A DNA stretch of 64,000 nt from Arthrobacter ramosus (GTDB lineage: Bacteria; Actinomycetota; Actinomycetes; Actinomycetales; Micrococcaceae). Under the pieces are notes generated by a model. That model was given only the letters and a program-made list of their open reading frames with translations. It was not told the DNA's origin and searched no databases. Both the position numbers and the translations under genes were made by a program. Shown here piece by piece: positions 44,223 to 52,653 of the stretch (positions are counted from its first letter, which is position 1; each line of letters begins with the position of its first letter). The stretch spans positions 3,596,001-3,660,000 of the forward strand of contig NZ_BAAAWN010000001.1 in the NCBI RefSeq assembly GCF_039535095.1, given 5' to 3'.

Positions 44223-45326
44223 CTAGCCTCCCGCCGGACCATAGGGTGCCCCGCCTGGCCCGTAACCTTGCTGGGAGGGGACGGCCGGGGCGCCGGGAAC
44301 GAATTCAAGCACCCGTTCGCCTTCGGCCAGGCCAGAGACCACTTCTACTTTGGAGCCGTCGTTCAGGCCCAGCTTCACGGTCCGTTGTTCAGGCGCTTTA
44401 CCCTCGGCCGCCACACTGGCCATCCAGACAATGCCTTCTTTGACGCTGCCCTTCACCGAGGTCAGTGGAACGGTGACCACGTCTTTGGCTTCGCCCGCAC
44501 TCACCGTCATGGTTGCTCCCAAGCCGGCGAAGACTTCCGCTCCGGCCGCGACAGGGCAACTAAGGGTCCCGGTGCTCACGCCGCCATTCTGCGTTTCCCC
44601 GCCTGGCGCGGGCACCGCGGCCAGCGCCAGTGCGCCAGCCGGCGCGGCCATCCCCACACCGCCGGTTCCGTTCGCGCCGGCAGTGGCTCCGGCGTCGTTG
44701 GCGTTGTTCTTCAGCGTCACTGCAGGGCAGGCGAACGGAGCCGGCCCGCCCACCAGGGAGATCTGCGCTGAGCCCGGCTTAGCAAGAAGCCGATACTGTT
44801 GGGCGGCGTTGACCGCGCCGGACACCGTGAAGGTCCCGGGATCGACCTTGCCCACAACTTCGCCCACGCTTAACTGCTGGTCAAGGAGGGCAGTCAGTTC
44901 ATTGAGCTTGCCGGCGGCAGGGGCGAGCACGTCGGTGTACACGTACACGGGTTCCGACGTGGTCTTCTCCCCGGGCGTTGTGCCAGTGCTGGCAGGCTTG
45001 GTCCGCTCGGACTTGACTTGGAAGAGCTGGTCCCCCTTGGCCACGGCAACGCCCGGCTCCACATAGAGGTGGACAACCGTTCCCGCCGCCGTGCTGCGGA
45101 CACCGACAACGGGGTCGCTCTGAACGGTGGCTTTGATCTGCACGGTATTGGTGACCGTTGCGCGCGCCGCCGGCACAACAGGCGTCTCCACCCTGGCCAT
45201 CGGGGCCGGCTCGGCACCCTGCGGCTTCAGCCCATCCACAAAGGCGATCTTCACCAAGGCCACGGCGATCACTGCAAAAACCAGCAGCCACGCCACAGGC
45301 AAAATGACGCGTCGAAAAACACCCAT
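44223..45326 (-). CDS. MacA/HlyD-like membrane fusion (adaptor) protein
   Basis: A 367-residue protein with one N-terminal membrane helix (about 9-28) and an extracytoplasmic part. A biotinyl-lipoyl-like hairpin is suggested by VRSTAAGTVVHLYVEPGVAVAKGDQLFQV and VLAPAAGKLNELTALLDQQLSVGE. A Gly/Ala-rich insert and a beta-barrel-like end with VPLTSVKGSVKEGIVWM and GLAEGERVLEFVPGA follow. It works with the downstream ATPase and permease, a Gram-positive MacAB-like system whose cargo (peptide or envelope stress factor) is unknown. Confidence 0.83.
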   Translation of the reverse strand: MGVFRRVILPVAWLLVFAVIAVALVKIAFVDGLKPQGAEPAPMARVETPVVPAARATVTNTVQIKATVQSDPVVGVRSTAAGTVVHLYVEPGVAVAKGDQLFQVKSERTKPASTGTTPGEKTTSEPVYVYTDVLAPAAGKLNELTALLDQQLSVGEVVGKVDPGTFTVSGAVNAAQQYRLLAKPGSAQISLVGGPAPFACPAVTLKNNANDAGATAGANGTGGVGMAAPAGALALAAVPAPGGETQNGGVSTGTLSCPVAAGAEVFAGLGATMTVSAGEAKDVVTVPLTSVKGSVKEGIVWMASVAAEGKAPEQRTVKLGLNDGSKVEVVSGLAEGERVLEFVPGAPAVPSQQGYGPGGAPYGPAGG

Positions 45327-45473
45327 CCCTACTCCATTCGGTAACTCCCCACAGAACCTCTCTGCGAGGGATGATGACCATCAGCTTAGGCGATGGCTCC
45401 GACGAAGTTCAGATGGCTCGTGACTTGAGCGTGTGCTGTATAACGCTTGCGGCGGAATGAGAGGATAGGCCGC

Positions 45474-46544
45474 ATGAGTCTGCATATCGCCAAGCCATGG
45501 TTGTTCAGCCAGCCGAACCAGGATCCCCGCGCAGCCACCGGCAAGGCTCTGAACTGGGGCATTATCGCCACAGGAGGGATCGCTAAAACCGTGAGCGGCG
45601 ACCTCGCCCAGCTCGAGGACGCAAACCTCTACGCAGTGAGTTCCCGGCGCCAGGAATCCGCGGACGCCTTTGCTGCCGCGCATGGGGTCACGAAGTCCTA
45701 CGGGGACGACGGCGGTGTGCCCGGCTACCAGCGGCTGCTCGCCGATGACGCCATCGACGTTGTCTATGTGGCCACCCCGCACGCCCAGCACTTCGAGATC
45801 GTCAGGGACGCCCTCAACGCGGGCAAGCACGTCCTGTGCGAGAAATCCTTGACCATCAACGGCCGTGAAGCGGCAGAGCTCGTCGCTTTGGCCCGGGAAC
45901 GGAAATTGTTCGTCATGGAAGCCGTATGGAGTCGGTTCCTGCCCAGCATGCAGAGGGCATTCGCCATTGCCGCGTCAGGCGAACTGGGCGACATCAAGTG
46001 GGTCAGCGCCGACCTTGGTTTCCCCGCCCCCTATGACCCCTCGGCCCGGATCTGGGCCCCGGCGGACGGCGGCGGGGCACTTTTGGACCTCACCGTATAC
46101 GCCCTGCTCTGGCCTTTGGGCACCCTCGGTTTCCCGCAGTCGGTCAGCGCAGTGGGAACCTTAACGGACGACGGCGTCGACTCGCAGAATGCGCTCACGC
46201 TGGCTTACGACGGCGGTGCCATCGCCCAGCTGACCTCTTCGTTGCTGGCCCATGGGCCGCGCTCGGCGTCCGTTGCAGGCTCCAAGGGCTTCCTCCAGAC
46301 GCAGGGATCCATCAACAATCCGCGCGAGCTACTGATCCGAACCGGCTGGGATGAACCACGGACCGAACGCTTTGACGCGGTAGGGATCGGCTACACCTAC
46401 GAACTTCGTGAGGTGACACGCTGTGTCCAACAAGGACTGACCGAAAGTCCCGTGATGCCCTTGGACGATTCGCTGAACACGATGCGCCTCTTCGACGGGG
46501 TGCGGTCCCAGCTCGGAGTCCGATACGCCAACGACGCCCGCTGA
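45474..46544 (+). CDS. Gfo/Idh/MocA family oxidoreductase
   Basis: A 356-residue NAD(P)-dependent sugar or polyol dehydrogenase. The Rossmann start is LNWGIIATGGIAKTVSGDLA, the conserved E-K segment is GKHVLCEKSLTINGREA, and the catalytic region contains the helix with MEAVWSRFLPSMQ. ATG 45474 is chosen with GAGAGGA about 9 bases upstream. It is divergent from the adaptor gene. The substrate cannot be told. Confidence 0.88.
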   Translation: MSLHIAKPWLFSQPNQDPRAATGKALNWGIIATGGIAKTVSGDLAQLEDANLYAVSSRRQESADAFAAAHGVTKSYGDDGGVPGYQRLLADDAIDVVYVATPHAQHFEIVRDALNAGKHVLCEKSLTINGREAAELVALARERKLFVMEAVWSRFLPSMQRAFAIAASGELGDIKWVSADLGFPAPYDPSARIWAPADGGGALLDLTVYALLWPLGTLGFPQSVSAVGTLTDDGVDSQNALTLAYDGGAIAQLTSSLLAHGPRSASVAGSKGFLQTQGSINNPRELLIRTGWDEPRTERFDAVGIGYTYELREVTRCVQQGLTESPVMPLDDSLNTMRLFDGVRSQLGVRYANDAR

Positions 46545-46573
46545 ACTGAATGACGAATCCGTCGTCCAACGTC

Positions 46574-46602
46574 TGGACTAGTTAACTAGTGAGGCCTAGG
46601 AT
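46574..46602 (+). promoter_or_regulatory. Putative promoter of the secreted protein gene with a palindrome
   Basis: TGGACT (46574-46579) and TAGGAT (46597-46602) are 17 bases apart. A perfect 14-base palindrome, ACTAGTTAACTAGT (46577-46590), covers the -35 and spacer, a position suited to repressor binding. Confidence 0.45.
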
Positions 46603-46644
46603 GGGAGCGATTGTCGATCCAAGCTGACGCTGGGGGGTGTCGAG

Positions 46645-47514
46645 ATGGAAGCTGAGCAAAGTAAGTCGCGCGTTCTTCATGTTCTCCGCTCCGTCATGCT
46701 CGCTGGCGCCGGGGCCGTTGTTTGGATCGCCCTCTCTTCCACTGCAGCCAACGCTGATTCCGGCAGCACGAACAACCACACGCTTTTGGGCGGCGCGGTC
46801 TCCGCAGTGTCAAACGTCGTGCACAACGCTGCAAAGGGGCTCTCCGGGATCCCCGGCAATACCGTTTCGGTGACCGTGGTCCAAGTGCCGACTGTGAGCG
46901 AACTTCCCCAGCTGACTCGGAGCGTCGACCAACTTGTGGCCAGCACTCCCGTGGTCGGAGCAGTCCTCCCTGAGGGGACCGTTGGTGCGGTGACTACAAA
47001 CGTTGTGTCGCCGGCAGCGAGCGCGGTTGACGGGGTTGGGTCAAGCGTTGGTTCGTTGGTTGGCAGCCTTCCGGTCGCCACCCCAGAGATCACTGTCCCT
47101 TCCATCCAAATCCCCGATGGCGTCGCTCTTGCAGGGGGACCCGCTGTTGTTGAGCCCGTTGCCGGAGTCCCCTCAACGCTGGCTCAGGATGTCGCGGCCC
47201 CGATGCTCAGCCTCGCTGTCCCTAGTGGCCCGCCGGGCCTGCATGGGGCACCTTTGAAGGCGACAGTCCGGGCTAGCGGTTCCAACGATCCTTCAGCGCC
47301 CCCGTCCGGCGGGACATTCCCGCCCGGTACACCAGGCGGCAGCGACACCGTAAGCGGATCCGCAGTCCTTTCCAGCAATCCTTCGGGGGCTGCTACTGCC
47401 TGGCTCCAAGGCACTAACCTGTTTTGCCCCTTGACTGGGACCCTCGTGTCCACAGCTGCTGCCGGCAGAGTTCCGGCCCCGGTGTCGTTTGACCCGGGTT
47501 CTTCCCCCGACTAG
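46645..47514 (+). CDS. Secreted Ala/Val/Pro-rich protein of unknown function
   Basis: A 289-residue exported protein. The signal peptide ends in TAANA (predicted cut after residue 37). The mature chain is rich in Val, Pro, Ser and Gly with few charges, and has short similar turns such as PVVGAVLPEGTVGAVTTNVV and VGSSVGSLVGSLP. It has no cysteine pair except one Cys near the end (LFCPLTG), and no sorting signal. It resembles Arthrobacter envelope proteins found next to chaplin-like genes. It is co-oriented with the LASTG-anchored protein 118 bases downstream. Confidence 0.72.
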   Translation: MEAEQSKSRVLHVLRSVMLAGAGAVVWIALSSTAANADSGSTNNHTLLGGAVSAVSNVVHNAAKGLSGIPGNTVSVTVVQVPTVSELPQLTRSVDQLVASTPVVGAVLPEGTVGAVTTNVVSPAASAVDGVGSSVGSLVGSLPVATPEITVPSIQIPDGVALAGGPAVVEPVAGVPSTLAQDVAAPMLSLAVPSGPPGLHGAPLKATVRASGSNDPSAPPSGGTFPPGTPGGSDTVSGSAVLSSNPSGAATAWLQGTNLFCPLTGTLVSTAAAGRVPAPVSFDPGSSPD

Positions 47515-47631
47515 TTCCGAGCCCCGCCGCTTCCCAGAAGCCAATTCTGGACGGCGGCAGATGGCCAATCCGGGCGGACACGCAGGCTCCTGCGGACGCC
47601 TTAGGGAACTACTCGTTCAGGAGAAAACACA

Positions 47632-49101
47632 ATGCACAGCATGATTCGCAAGGGGCTGCTTGGCACCCTCTTTGCCGGTGGGTTGATAGCCCTCGGCGCA
47701 ACTGCCGCGAACGCGGCAGACACCACTACAAGTGCGCTAGGCAATGCCTCAGGCACTCAAGTCGCTGCACCGGTGTCCATTCCGGTGACTCTCGGGTCGA
47801 CGTCGCTCTCAATACTTGGGAACTCGGGCGCCACGACCACCACCCCTGCACCCGCCCCGGCTCCGGCCCCGGCGAGCAATTCCGGCGGAGCAGCCGTCCC
47901 GTCCGGAACCCAGGTGGTGGCTCCGATATCGGTCCCTGTTAATATCGGAGCCACCTCACTGGCAGTTCTGAGCAATTCCGCCACTGGAACAGCCTCTGGC
48001 ACCCAGGCGACGGCTCCCGTCAGCGCGCCAGTCACCGTCGGTGACACCTCGGTCAACGTACTCAGCACCACGACCGCAGGCGGCACCACCGGAGGCACCA
48101 GCGTTACGGCACCGGTAACCGCTCCTGTCACCGTAGGTGACACCTCCCTCAACCTGCTCGGCACCACGACCGCAGGCGGCACCACCGGAGGCACCGGCGT
48201 CACGGCTCCGGTAACCGGACTGGCAACCGTGGGTGACACCTCGGTCAACCTGCTCGGCACCACGCCCGCAGGCGGCACCAACGGAGGCACCGGCGTCACG
48301 CCACCGGTAACCGCTCCTGTCACCGTCGGTGACACCTCCCTCAACCTGCTCGGCACCACGCCGACGGGAACCACCGGAGGCACCAGCGTTACGGCGCCTG
48401 TAACCGCTCCTGTCACCGTCGGTGACACCTCAGTCAACCTGCTCGGCACCACGCCAACGGCAGCTACCGGCATCCTCTCGGGTACGGGACTCACCGCACC
48501 CTTGAACCTGCTCGGCACCACGCCGACGGGAACCACCGGAAGCACCGGCGTCACGGCACCGGTAACCGCTCCTGTCACCGTCGGTGACACCTCCCTCAAC
48601 CTGCTCGGCACCACGCCCGCAGGTACCGGCATCCTCTCGGGTACGGGACTCACCCCACCCTTGAACCTGCTCGGCACCACGCCAACGGCAGCTACCGGCA
48701 TCCTCTCGGGTACGGGACTCACCGCACCCTTGGGTCTGCCGATCACTGTCGGCACCGCATCGGTAGGTTTGGGTCTGCCTTCCGGCGTCGTGAACCTGTC
48801 GACGGTCACCCCGCCCGTCGTGAACCAGCCGGCCGCGAACCAGCAGGTCGGTTCTCAGGGCTTTGTCGATCCGGCTGCAGCCGCTCCTTCGGTTGAGTCG
48901 CCGTCGGCCATCGCATCCGGAACTGCAGCACAAGCCAATGCGGCCTCAGTTACTGCAGAGGTTGCTGTCGGGGCTGGAACGGCCGTTCTCGCAAGCACTG
49001 GAGTAAATGGTCTGTGGTTGCTGTTCGCGGCAGCTCTGCTGCTGCTTGGACTCATCGTGATGGTGGGTAGCCGGAAGATCCGGGAAACAATTCCCGCATA
49101 A
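47632..49101 (+). CDS. Repetitive cell-wall-anchored surface protein (chaplin-like repeats, LAxTG)
   Basis: A 489-residue surface protein. A signal peptide ends near ANA (28). About ten repeats of a TAPVTVGDTSVNLLGTT type follow, alternating beta-prone and Gly/Thr turns; single units such as SGTQVVAPISVPVNIGATSL recall chaplin domains but lack their cysteines. The C-terminus has LASTG (453-457), a hydrophobic helix and a basic SRKIR tail: a class E sortase (LAxTG) anchor. ATG 47632 has AGGAG upstream. The repeats make the gene prone to length change. A role in surface hydrophobicity or adhesion is likely but inferred. Confidence 0.82.
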   Translation: MHSMIRKGLLGTLFAGGLIALGATAANAADTTTSALGNASGTQVAAPVSIPVTLGSTSLSILGNSGATTTTPAPAPAPAPASNSGGAAVPSGTQVVAPISVPVNIGATSLAVLSNSATGTASGTQATAPVSAPVTVGDTSVNVLSTTTAGGTTGGTSVTAPVTAPVTVGDTSLNLLGTTTAGGTTGGTGVTAPVTGLATVGDTSVNLLGTTPAGGTNGGTGVTPPVTAPVTVGDTSLNLLGTTPTGTTGGTSVTAPVTAPVTVGDTSVNLLGTTPTAATGILSGTGLTAPLNLLGTTPTGTTGSTGVTAPVTAPVTVGDTSLNLLGTTPAGTGILSGTGLTPPLNLLGTTPTAATGILSGTGLTAPLGLPITVGTASVGLGLPSGVVNLSTVTPPVVNQPAANQQVGSQGFVDPAAAAPSVESPSAIASGTAAQANAASVTAEVAVGAGTAVLASTGVNGLWLLFAAALLLLGLIVMVGSRKIRETIPA

Positions 49102-49147
49102 TCACTGGCTCGGGCTACTCCAGCGCACTGGATGTAGCCTGTTCCCG

Positions 49148-49182
49148 GCTCCTCCGCAGGGCCAACAGCCCCGCGGAGGAGC
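49148..49182. terminator. Hairpin terminator between convergent genes
   Basis: GCTCCTCCGC (49148-49157) pairs perfectly with 49173-49182, and an inner GGGC/GCCC extends the stem around ACA. It can serve the surface protein gene and the amidohydrolase gene. No clear T-run. Confidence 0.65.
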
Positions 49183-49237
49183 TCATGCGTGGAACCACCG
49201 GGGGAATTCCGACTCCTACGGTGCGTTGGCCGTCGGG

Positions 49238-50713
49238 TCACTGGATCCGGACCGCAGCCGGGGCGTACACCGGGGGAAACAGCTCGGAAGCATCGCGCCG
49301 CCTGTAGTCGCGTTCGCCGTAGGCTTCTACCATCTGTCCAAAAAGCCGCTGACCCTCAGCGCGCAGTTCATCCAGTTCGATGCCTGGGAGCGAGCCGCCA
49401 ACAACCACGGGGCGGCCCGCAACGTACGTGTCGGTGACATTGCGTGCCGAGCCGTTGAGGATCAGCGTGCGCAATGGATCTTCCACGACCCCGTCACGGA
49501 AGGCACCCAGGGAAGCGACCATGATGTCCGCTTGCGCGCCCGGACACAGGCGTCCCAGGTCGTCGCGGCCCAATGCCCTGGCGCCACCCAAAGTGGCAGC
49601 GTCGAAGAACGCCGACACCGTGCCGGCGTCCCGGCGGCCCTCTGCGATGCGCGCCAAGTGGGTGCCGACGTCGATGCCCTTGATCAGGTCCGGCGGAAAT
49701 GAATCCGTTCCCAGGCACATGTTGACCCCGGCGGCTGCGAAGGCATCAAAGGACTTGAGCATGCCTGAGTAGTGGAACGACGTCAGTGGGCAGTGGATGA
49801 TGCTGACGTCATGCCGGGCAAGCAAATCCAACGGCCCGCCCTCTGCACTCGAGGACGGGTCGGTGCCGTCGATGACAACCCCGTGCGGGATAAGGAGCCG
49901 GGTATCCAGCAGGCCGGAATCCGCAAGCTGCTCCAGGACGGTGCGTCCCGTGAGCTTGACGAGGAACCCGTCTTCATTGGGTTGCTGGAGGCAATGGAGG
50001 CGGACCAGTGCATTCCGTTCGGTGGCCAGCTCGGCAGTCCGGCGCATCAGCTCGTCCGAAAGGGTCTCGATGCGGCACGGCAGGAGAACACCGGTAAGCA
50101 ACGGGTGTCCTAGCTCGGCGGCGTAATCGAGGAACCGTGCGGCGTCGGCGAATCCTTTGCGTCCCTCCTCCTCGTCGAAGAGGACCACGCGTTGGCCGTC
50201 GTCGTCGGTGACGTTGATCCCCGAGCGGTACGCGGGGCCCAGGAAGCCGCGCAGGCCGAGCTCGATGCTGGACTGTGCCATTCCTTTGAGTTCTTCGAAG
50301 GTTTCGGCCCATGAACTGTGGATCTCCGAGGCAATCGGCATGTAGGTGGTCACGCCGTGCAAGGCCAGCTGCGCCAGTGCGAACTTTCGCACGCTCTGGC
50401 GCTGCGCCGCGGTGAAGACATCGCGCCGGCGGTTGCGGAAGTAGTCCTCAGACCATTGCAGGCCCGCGGCGGTCTCGTCTGTGGGCCAGGAGTCGAAGAT
50501 CATGTGATCAATGTCTGTCAAGGCGTCGAGATCGATGAGGCCAGGTGCGATGAGGCTCTGGCCAAAGTCCCGGCGTTCGTCCACGGGACCCGTGTAGTCG
50601 GTACCGACGTAGATGATCTCGTCATCCCGCATCACGACGTGCCCATCCGTGTGCATCACATGCCTGGTCCCGTCATAGCCAAGGACGTACCGGGAAGAAA
50701 GCTGAGTAATCAT
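49238..50713 (-). CDS. Amidohydrolase-family protein lacking the usual HxH metal motif
   Basis: A 491-residue TIM-barrel hydrolase of the chlorohydrolase/deaminase branch. Later metal or catalytic residues appear in place: His240 (LVRLHCLQQ), His277 (LLIPHGVV) and Asp337 (CLGTDSFPPD). The first strand, normally PGxxxxHxH, reads APGLIDLDALTDIDH, with no HxH. The protein may use a different metal set, or His70. ATG 50713 has GGAGGG close upstream. It is divergent from the DUF3100-type membrane gene, with which it shares an operator-like palindrome. The substrate is unknown. Confidence 0.85.
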   Translation of the reverse strand: MITQLSSRYVLGYDGTRHVMHTDGHVVMRDDEIIYVGTDYTGPVDERRDFGQSLIAPGLIDLDALTDIDHMIFDSWPTDETAAGLQWSEDYFRNRRRDVFTAAQRQSVRKFALAQLALHGVTTYMPIASEIHSSWAETFEELKGMAQSSIELGLRGFLGPAYRSGINVTDDDGQRVVLFDEEEGRKGFADAARFLDYAAELGHPLLTGVLLPCRIETLSDELMRRTAELATERNALVRLHCLQQPNEDGFLVKLTGRTVLEQLADSGLLDTRLLIPHGVVIDGTDPSSSAEGGPLDLLARHDVSIIHCPLTSFHYSGMLKSFDAFAAAGVNMCLGTDSFPPDLIKGIDVGTHLARIAEGRRDAGTVSAFFDAATLGGARALGRDDLGRLCPGAQADIMVASLGAFRDGVVEDPLRTLILNGSARNVTDTYVAGRPVVVGGSLPGIELDELRAEGQRLFGQMVEAYGERDYRRRDASELFPPVYAPAAVRIQ

Positions 50714-50725
50714 AAACCCTCCAAG

Positions 50726-50739
50726 TTTGGTATCCCAGG
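50726..50739. promoter_or_regulatory. Half-conserved GntR-like operator near the amidohydrolase start
   Basis: TTTGGTATCCCAGG matches 11 of 14 bases of the palindrome at 50856-50869. It lies 13 bases upstream of the amidohydrolase ATG, overlapping the likely ribosome-site region. Confidence 0.45.
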
Positions 50740-50855
50740 GCAAATAGCCACAGATCAAGTTCGAAGTTGGCCGGGCGCGAGGACGCCTTCACCTTCAGGA
50801 CTTTGAGCAGCTTTTGTGACATGTCTTGCATTGCAATGTGATCCACCTTACCACC

Positions 50856-50869
50856 TTTGGTATACCAAA
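50856..50869. promoter_or_regulatory. GntR-like operator, perfect palindrome
   Basis: TTTGGTATACCAAA is a perfect 14-base palindrome in the 208-base divergent region between the amidohydrolase and DUF3100-type genes. The TGGTATACCA form is typical of FadR-type GntR regulators. No such regulator gene lies in the window. Confidence 0.6.
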
Positions 50870-50921
50870 TGGCGTGGACATATCCGTCCTTCGCCGCTGC
50901 AGCACACGAAGGGTGCCAACA

Positions 50922-52331
50922 ATGAAGAACCAATCCACAACCACTCCGGAGGTGGATACGCCCGTAGTCAATGTCGATCACGGACCGGCCCGCCTCTTCA
51001 CCCCGACCGCGCGGCAATGGGGATCGATGATCCTGCTGTCCACAGCCGTCTGCGCCGTCGCCATCCTGGCCGGAACGCACAAGATTCCCCTGGGCAACGC
51101 CGCTATCGTGCTCATGCCCGTGTTGTGGGCCGTGCTGATTGGCGCTGTCATCGGCGTCCAGAAGGTACGCCCCATGTCCGGCCAAAGCCGCGCCGTGGCC
51201 TCGGTGTTGCTCAACGTCAGCATCGTCATGTTCCTAGGGGCCCTCGGCACCCAGGTGGGGCCCTCTTTCTCCAAACTGACCACCCTCGGCCCGGCCATCC
51301 TGCTCCAGGAAGTAGGCCACATCTTCGGAACGGTCATCATCGCGCTGCCGGTCGGCGTCGCGCTGGGCATGGGCCGCACGGCCATCGGTGCCACCTGGGC
51401 AATCGACCGCGAATCCTACTTGGCCTACGCATTGCAGCGTTTCGGCGTGAAATCCCCGGTCTACCGCGGCGTGTTCTCCGTGTGGCTTCTGGGCAGCGTC
51501 TTCGGCGCAGTCTTCATTTCCGTGCTGGCAGGCCTGCTCGGCGGGATGGGCATCTTCGACCCGCGTGCCCTGGCGCTGGGCCTGGGCCTCGGCTCGGGAT
51601 CCATGATGCTTGGTGGCGTAGCCGCCCTGTCAATCATGCATCCGGAGCAGGCGCCGGAGATCATGGCGCTGGCGGCCTTGTCGAATCTGGTGACGAACCT
51701 TGTCGGCTTCTACGCCAGGGCCTTCCTTTCGCTGCCGATGTCCTTGCGGCTTTACAAGTTCTGGTCGCGCCTCTTCCGCCGCGATGACGAGGGCAAGCGC
51801 CTTGACCGCAACGGGAACGCCGTTGTCGGGAACCTGCGCCGGCCACAGGACCGAACCAAGGTGGACGTTTCGGCTGTGCTCCAGGACCCGGAGGTGCGCA
51901 CGAAGCCTTCAACCTGGATCATCGCTTTCGTTGCAAGCATCGCCGCGGGCGTGGTCCTCAACGCCTTGGGCACCAAGTCCATCAGTGTCAACGATGTCAT
52001 TGGCGTGGTGATCCTTGGCCTCCTCACCGCGCTGGCATTCGTACTCGCCAAGTACGTGCCCGCCGTGCCGTCAAGCGTATGGGTCCTTGCACTCGCCACC
52101 TTGGCAACGGCTCCGATCCTGCCTTTCGGTGGCATGATCGTCTCCTTCACCCACAACCTCGACCCGCTCTACGTGGGCCTTGGCTCGATCGCCCTGCTCG
52201 GCATGAACGTGGGGCGCGACATCAACGCGCTGAAGACCCTGAACTGGCGCACGGTGATTGTGGCGACAATCACGTTCTCCGCGAGTTTCATAGCTGCCGC
52301 AGCACTTGCGCAATTCGTCATTCATGTCTGA
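50922..52331 (+). CDS. DUF3100-type integral membrane protein
   Basis: A 469-residue protein with about eleven hydrophobic helices and one long cytoplasmic loop (about 260-325) rich in charged residues. Segments such as LQEVGHIFGTVIIALPVGVA and GLGLGSGSMMLGGVAALSIM fit the DUF3100 family, thought to be transporters, though no substrate is established. ATG 50922 has GAAGGG upstream. The divergent amidohydrolase suggests it carries that enzyme's substrate or product. Confidence 0.8.
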   Translation: MKNQSTTTPEVDTPVVNVDHGPARLFTPTARQWGSMILLSTAVCAVAILAGTHKIPLGNAAIVLMPVLWAVLIGAVIGVQKVRPMSGQSRAVASVLLNVSIVMFLGALGTQVGPSFSKLTTLGPAILLQEVGHIFGTVIIALPVGVALGMGRTAIGATWAIDRESYLAYALQRFGVKSPVYRGVFSVWLLGSVFGAVFISVLAGLLGGMGIFDPRALALGLGLGSGSMMLGGVAALSIMHPEQAPEIMALAALSNLVTNLVGFYARAFLSLPMSLRLYKFWSRLFRRDDEGKRLDRNGNAVVGNLRRPQDRTKVDVSAVLQDPEVRTKPSTWIIAFVASIAAGVVLNALGTKSISVNDVIGVVILGLLTALAFVLAKYVPAVPSSVWVLALATLATAPILPFGGMIVSFTHNLDPLYVGLGSIALLGMNVGRDINALKTLNWRTVIVATITFSASFIAAAALAQFVIHV

Positions 52332-52360
52332 GCGCTGACGCCGAACAACTGACGCCGAAC

Positions 52361-52401
52361 AAGGGCGGTGGAATGGACTTTTCGTTCATTCCACCGCCCT
52401 T
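52361..52401 (+). terminator. Terminator after the DUF3100-type gene
   Basis: A perfect 15-base stem, AAGGGCGGTGGAATG (52361-52375) with 52387-52401, and an 11-base loop, followed by TTC. It lies 29 bases after the stop and is preceded by two direct CTGACGCCGAACAA copies. Confidence 0.8.
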
Positions 52402-52653
52402 TCGCGTCTCTGCTTCCGCCTTCGCCGGCGCATACGGGTGATGTTCGACGCATCGTGGTTCCTTCATGCCCCGGGGCTGCGCGACATCCCGCGTCAGGTG
52501 AACGGCGGAAGGACAGCAGACCACCTGTGGCTTGCTAAGATCTAAAGGCTCAACCGGCCCCCCGGAGAGCCCCCCATCAACTGGCCCGGAACGGACGTGC
52601 TCCCACGCGCCCCGGCACCGGCCCCTGCCCGACCCCAGGAGACCCCTGCTCTC

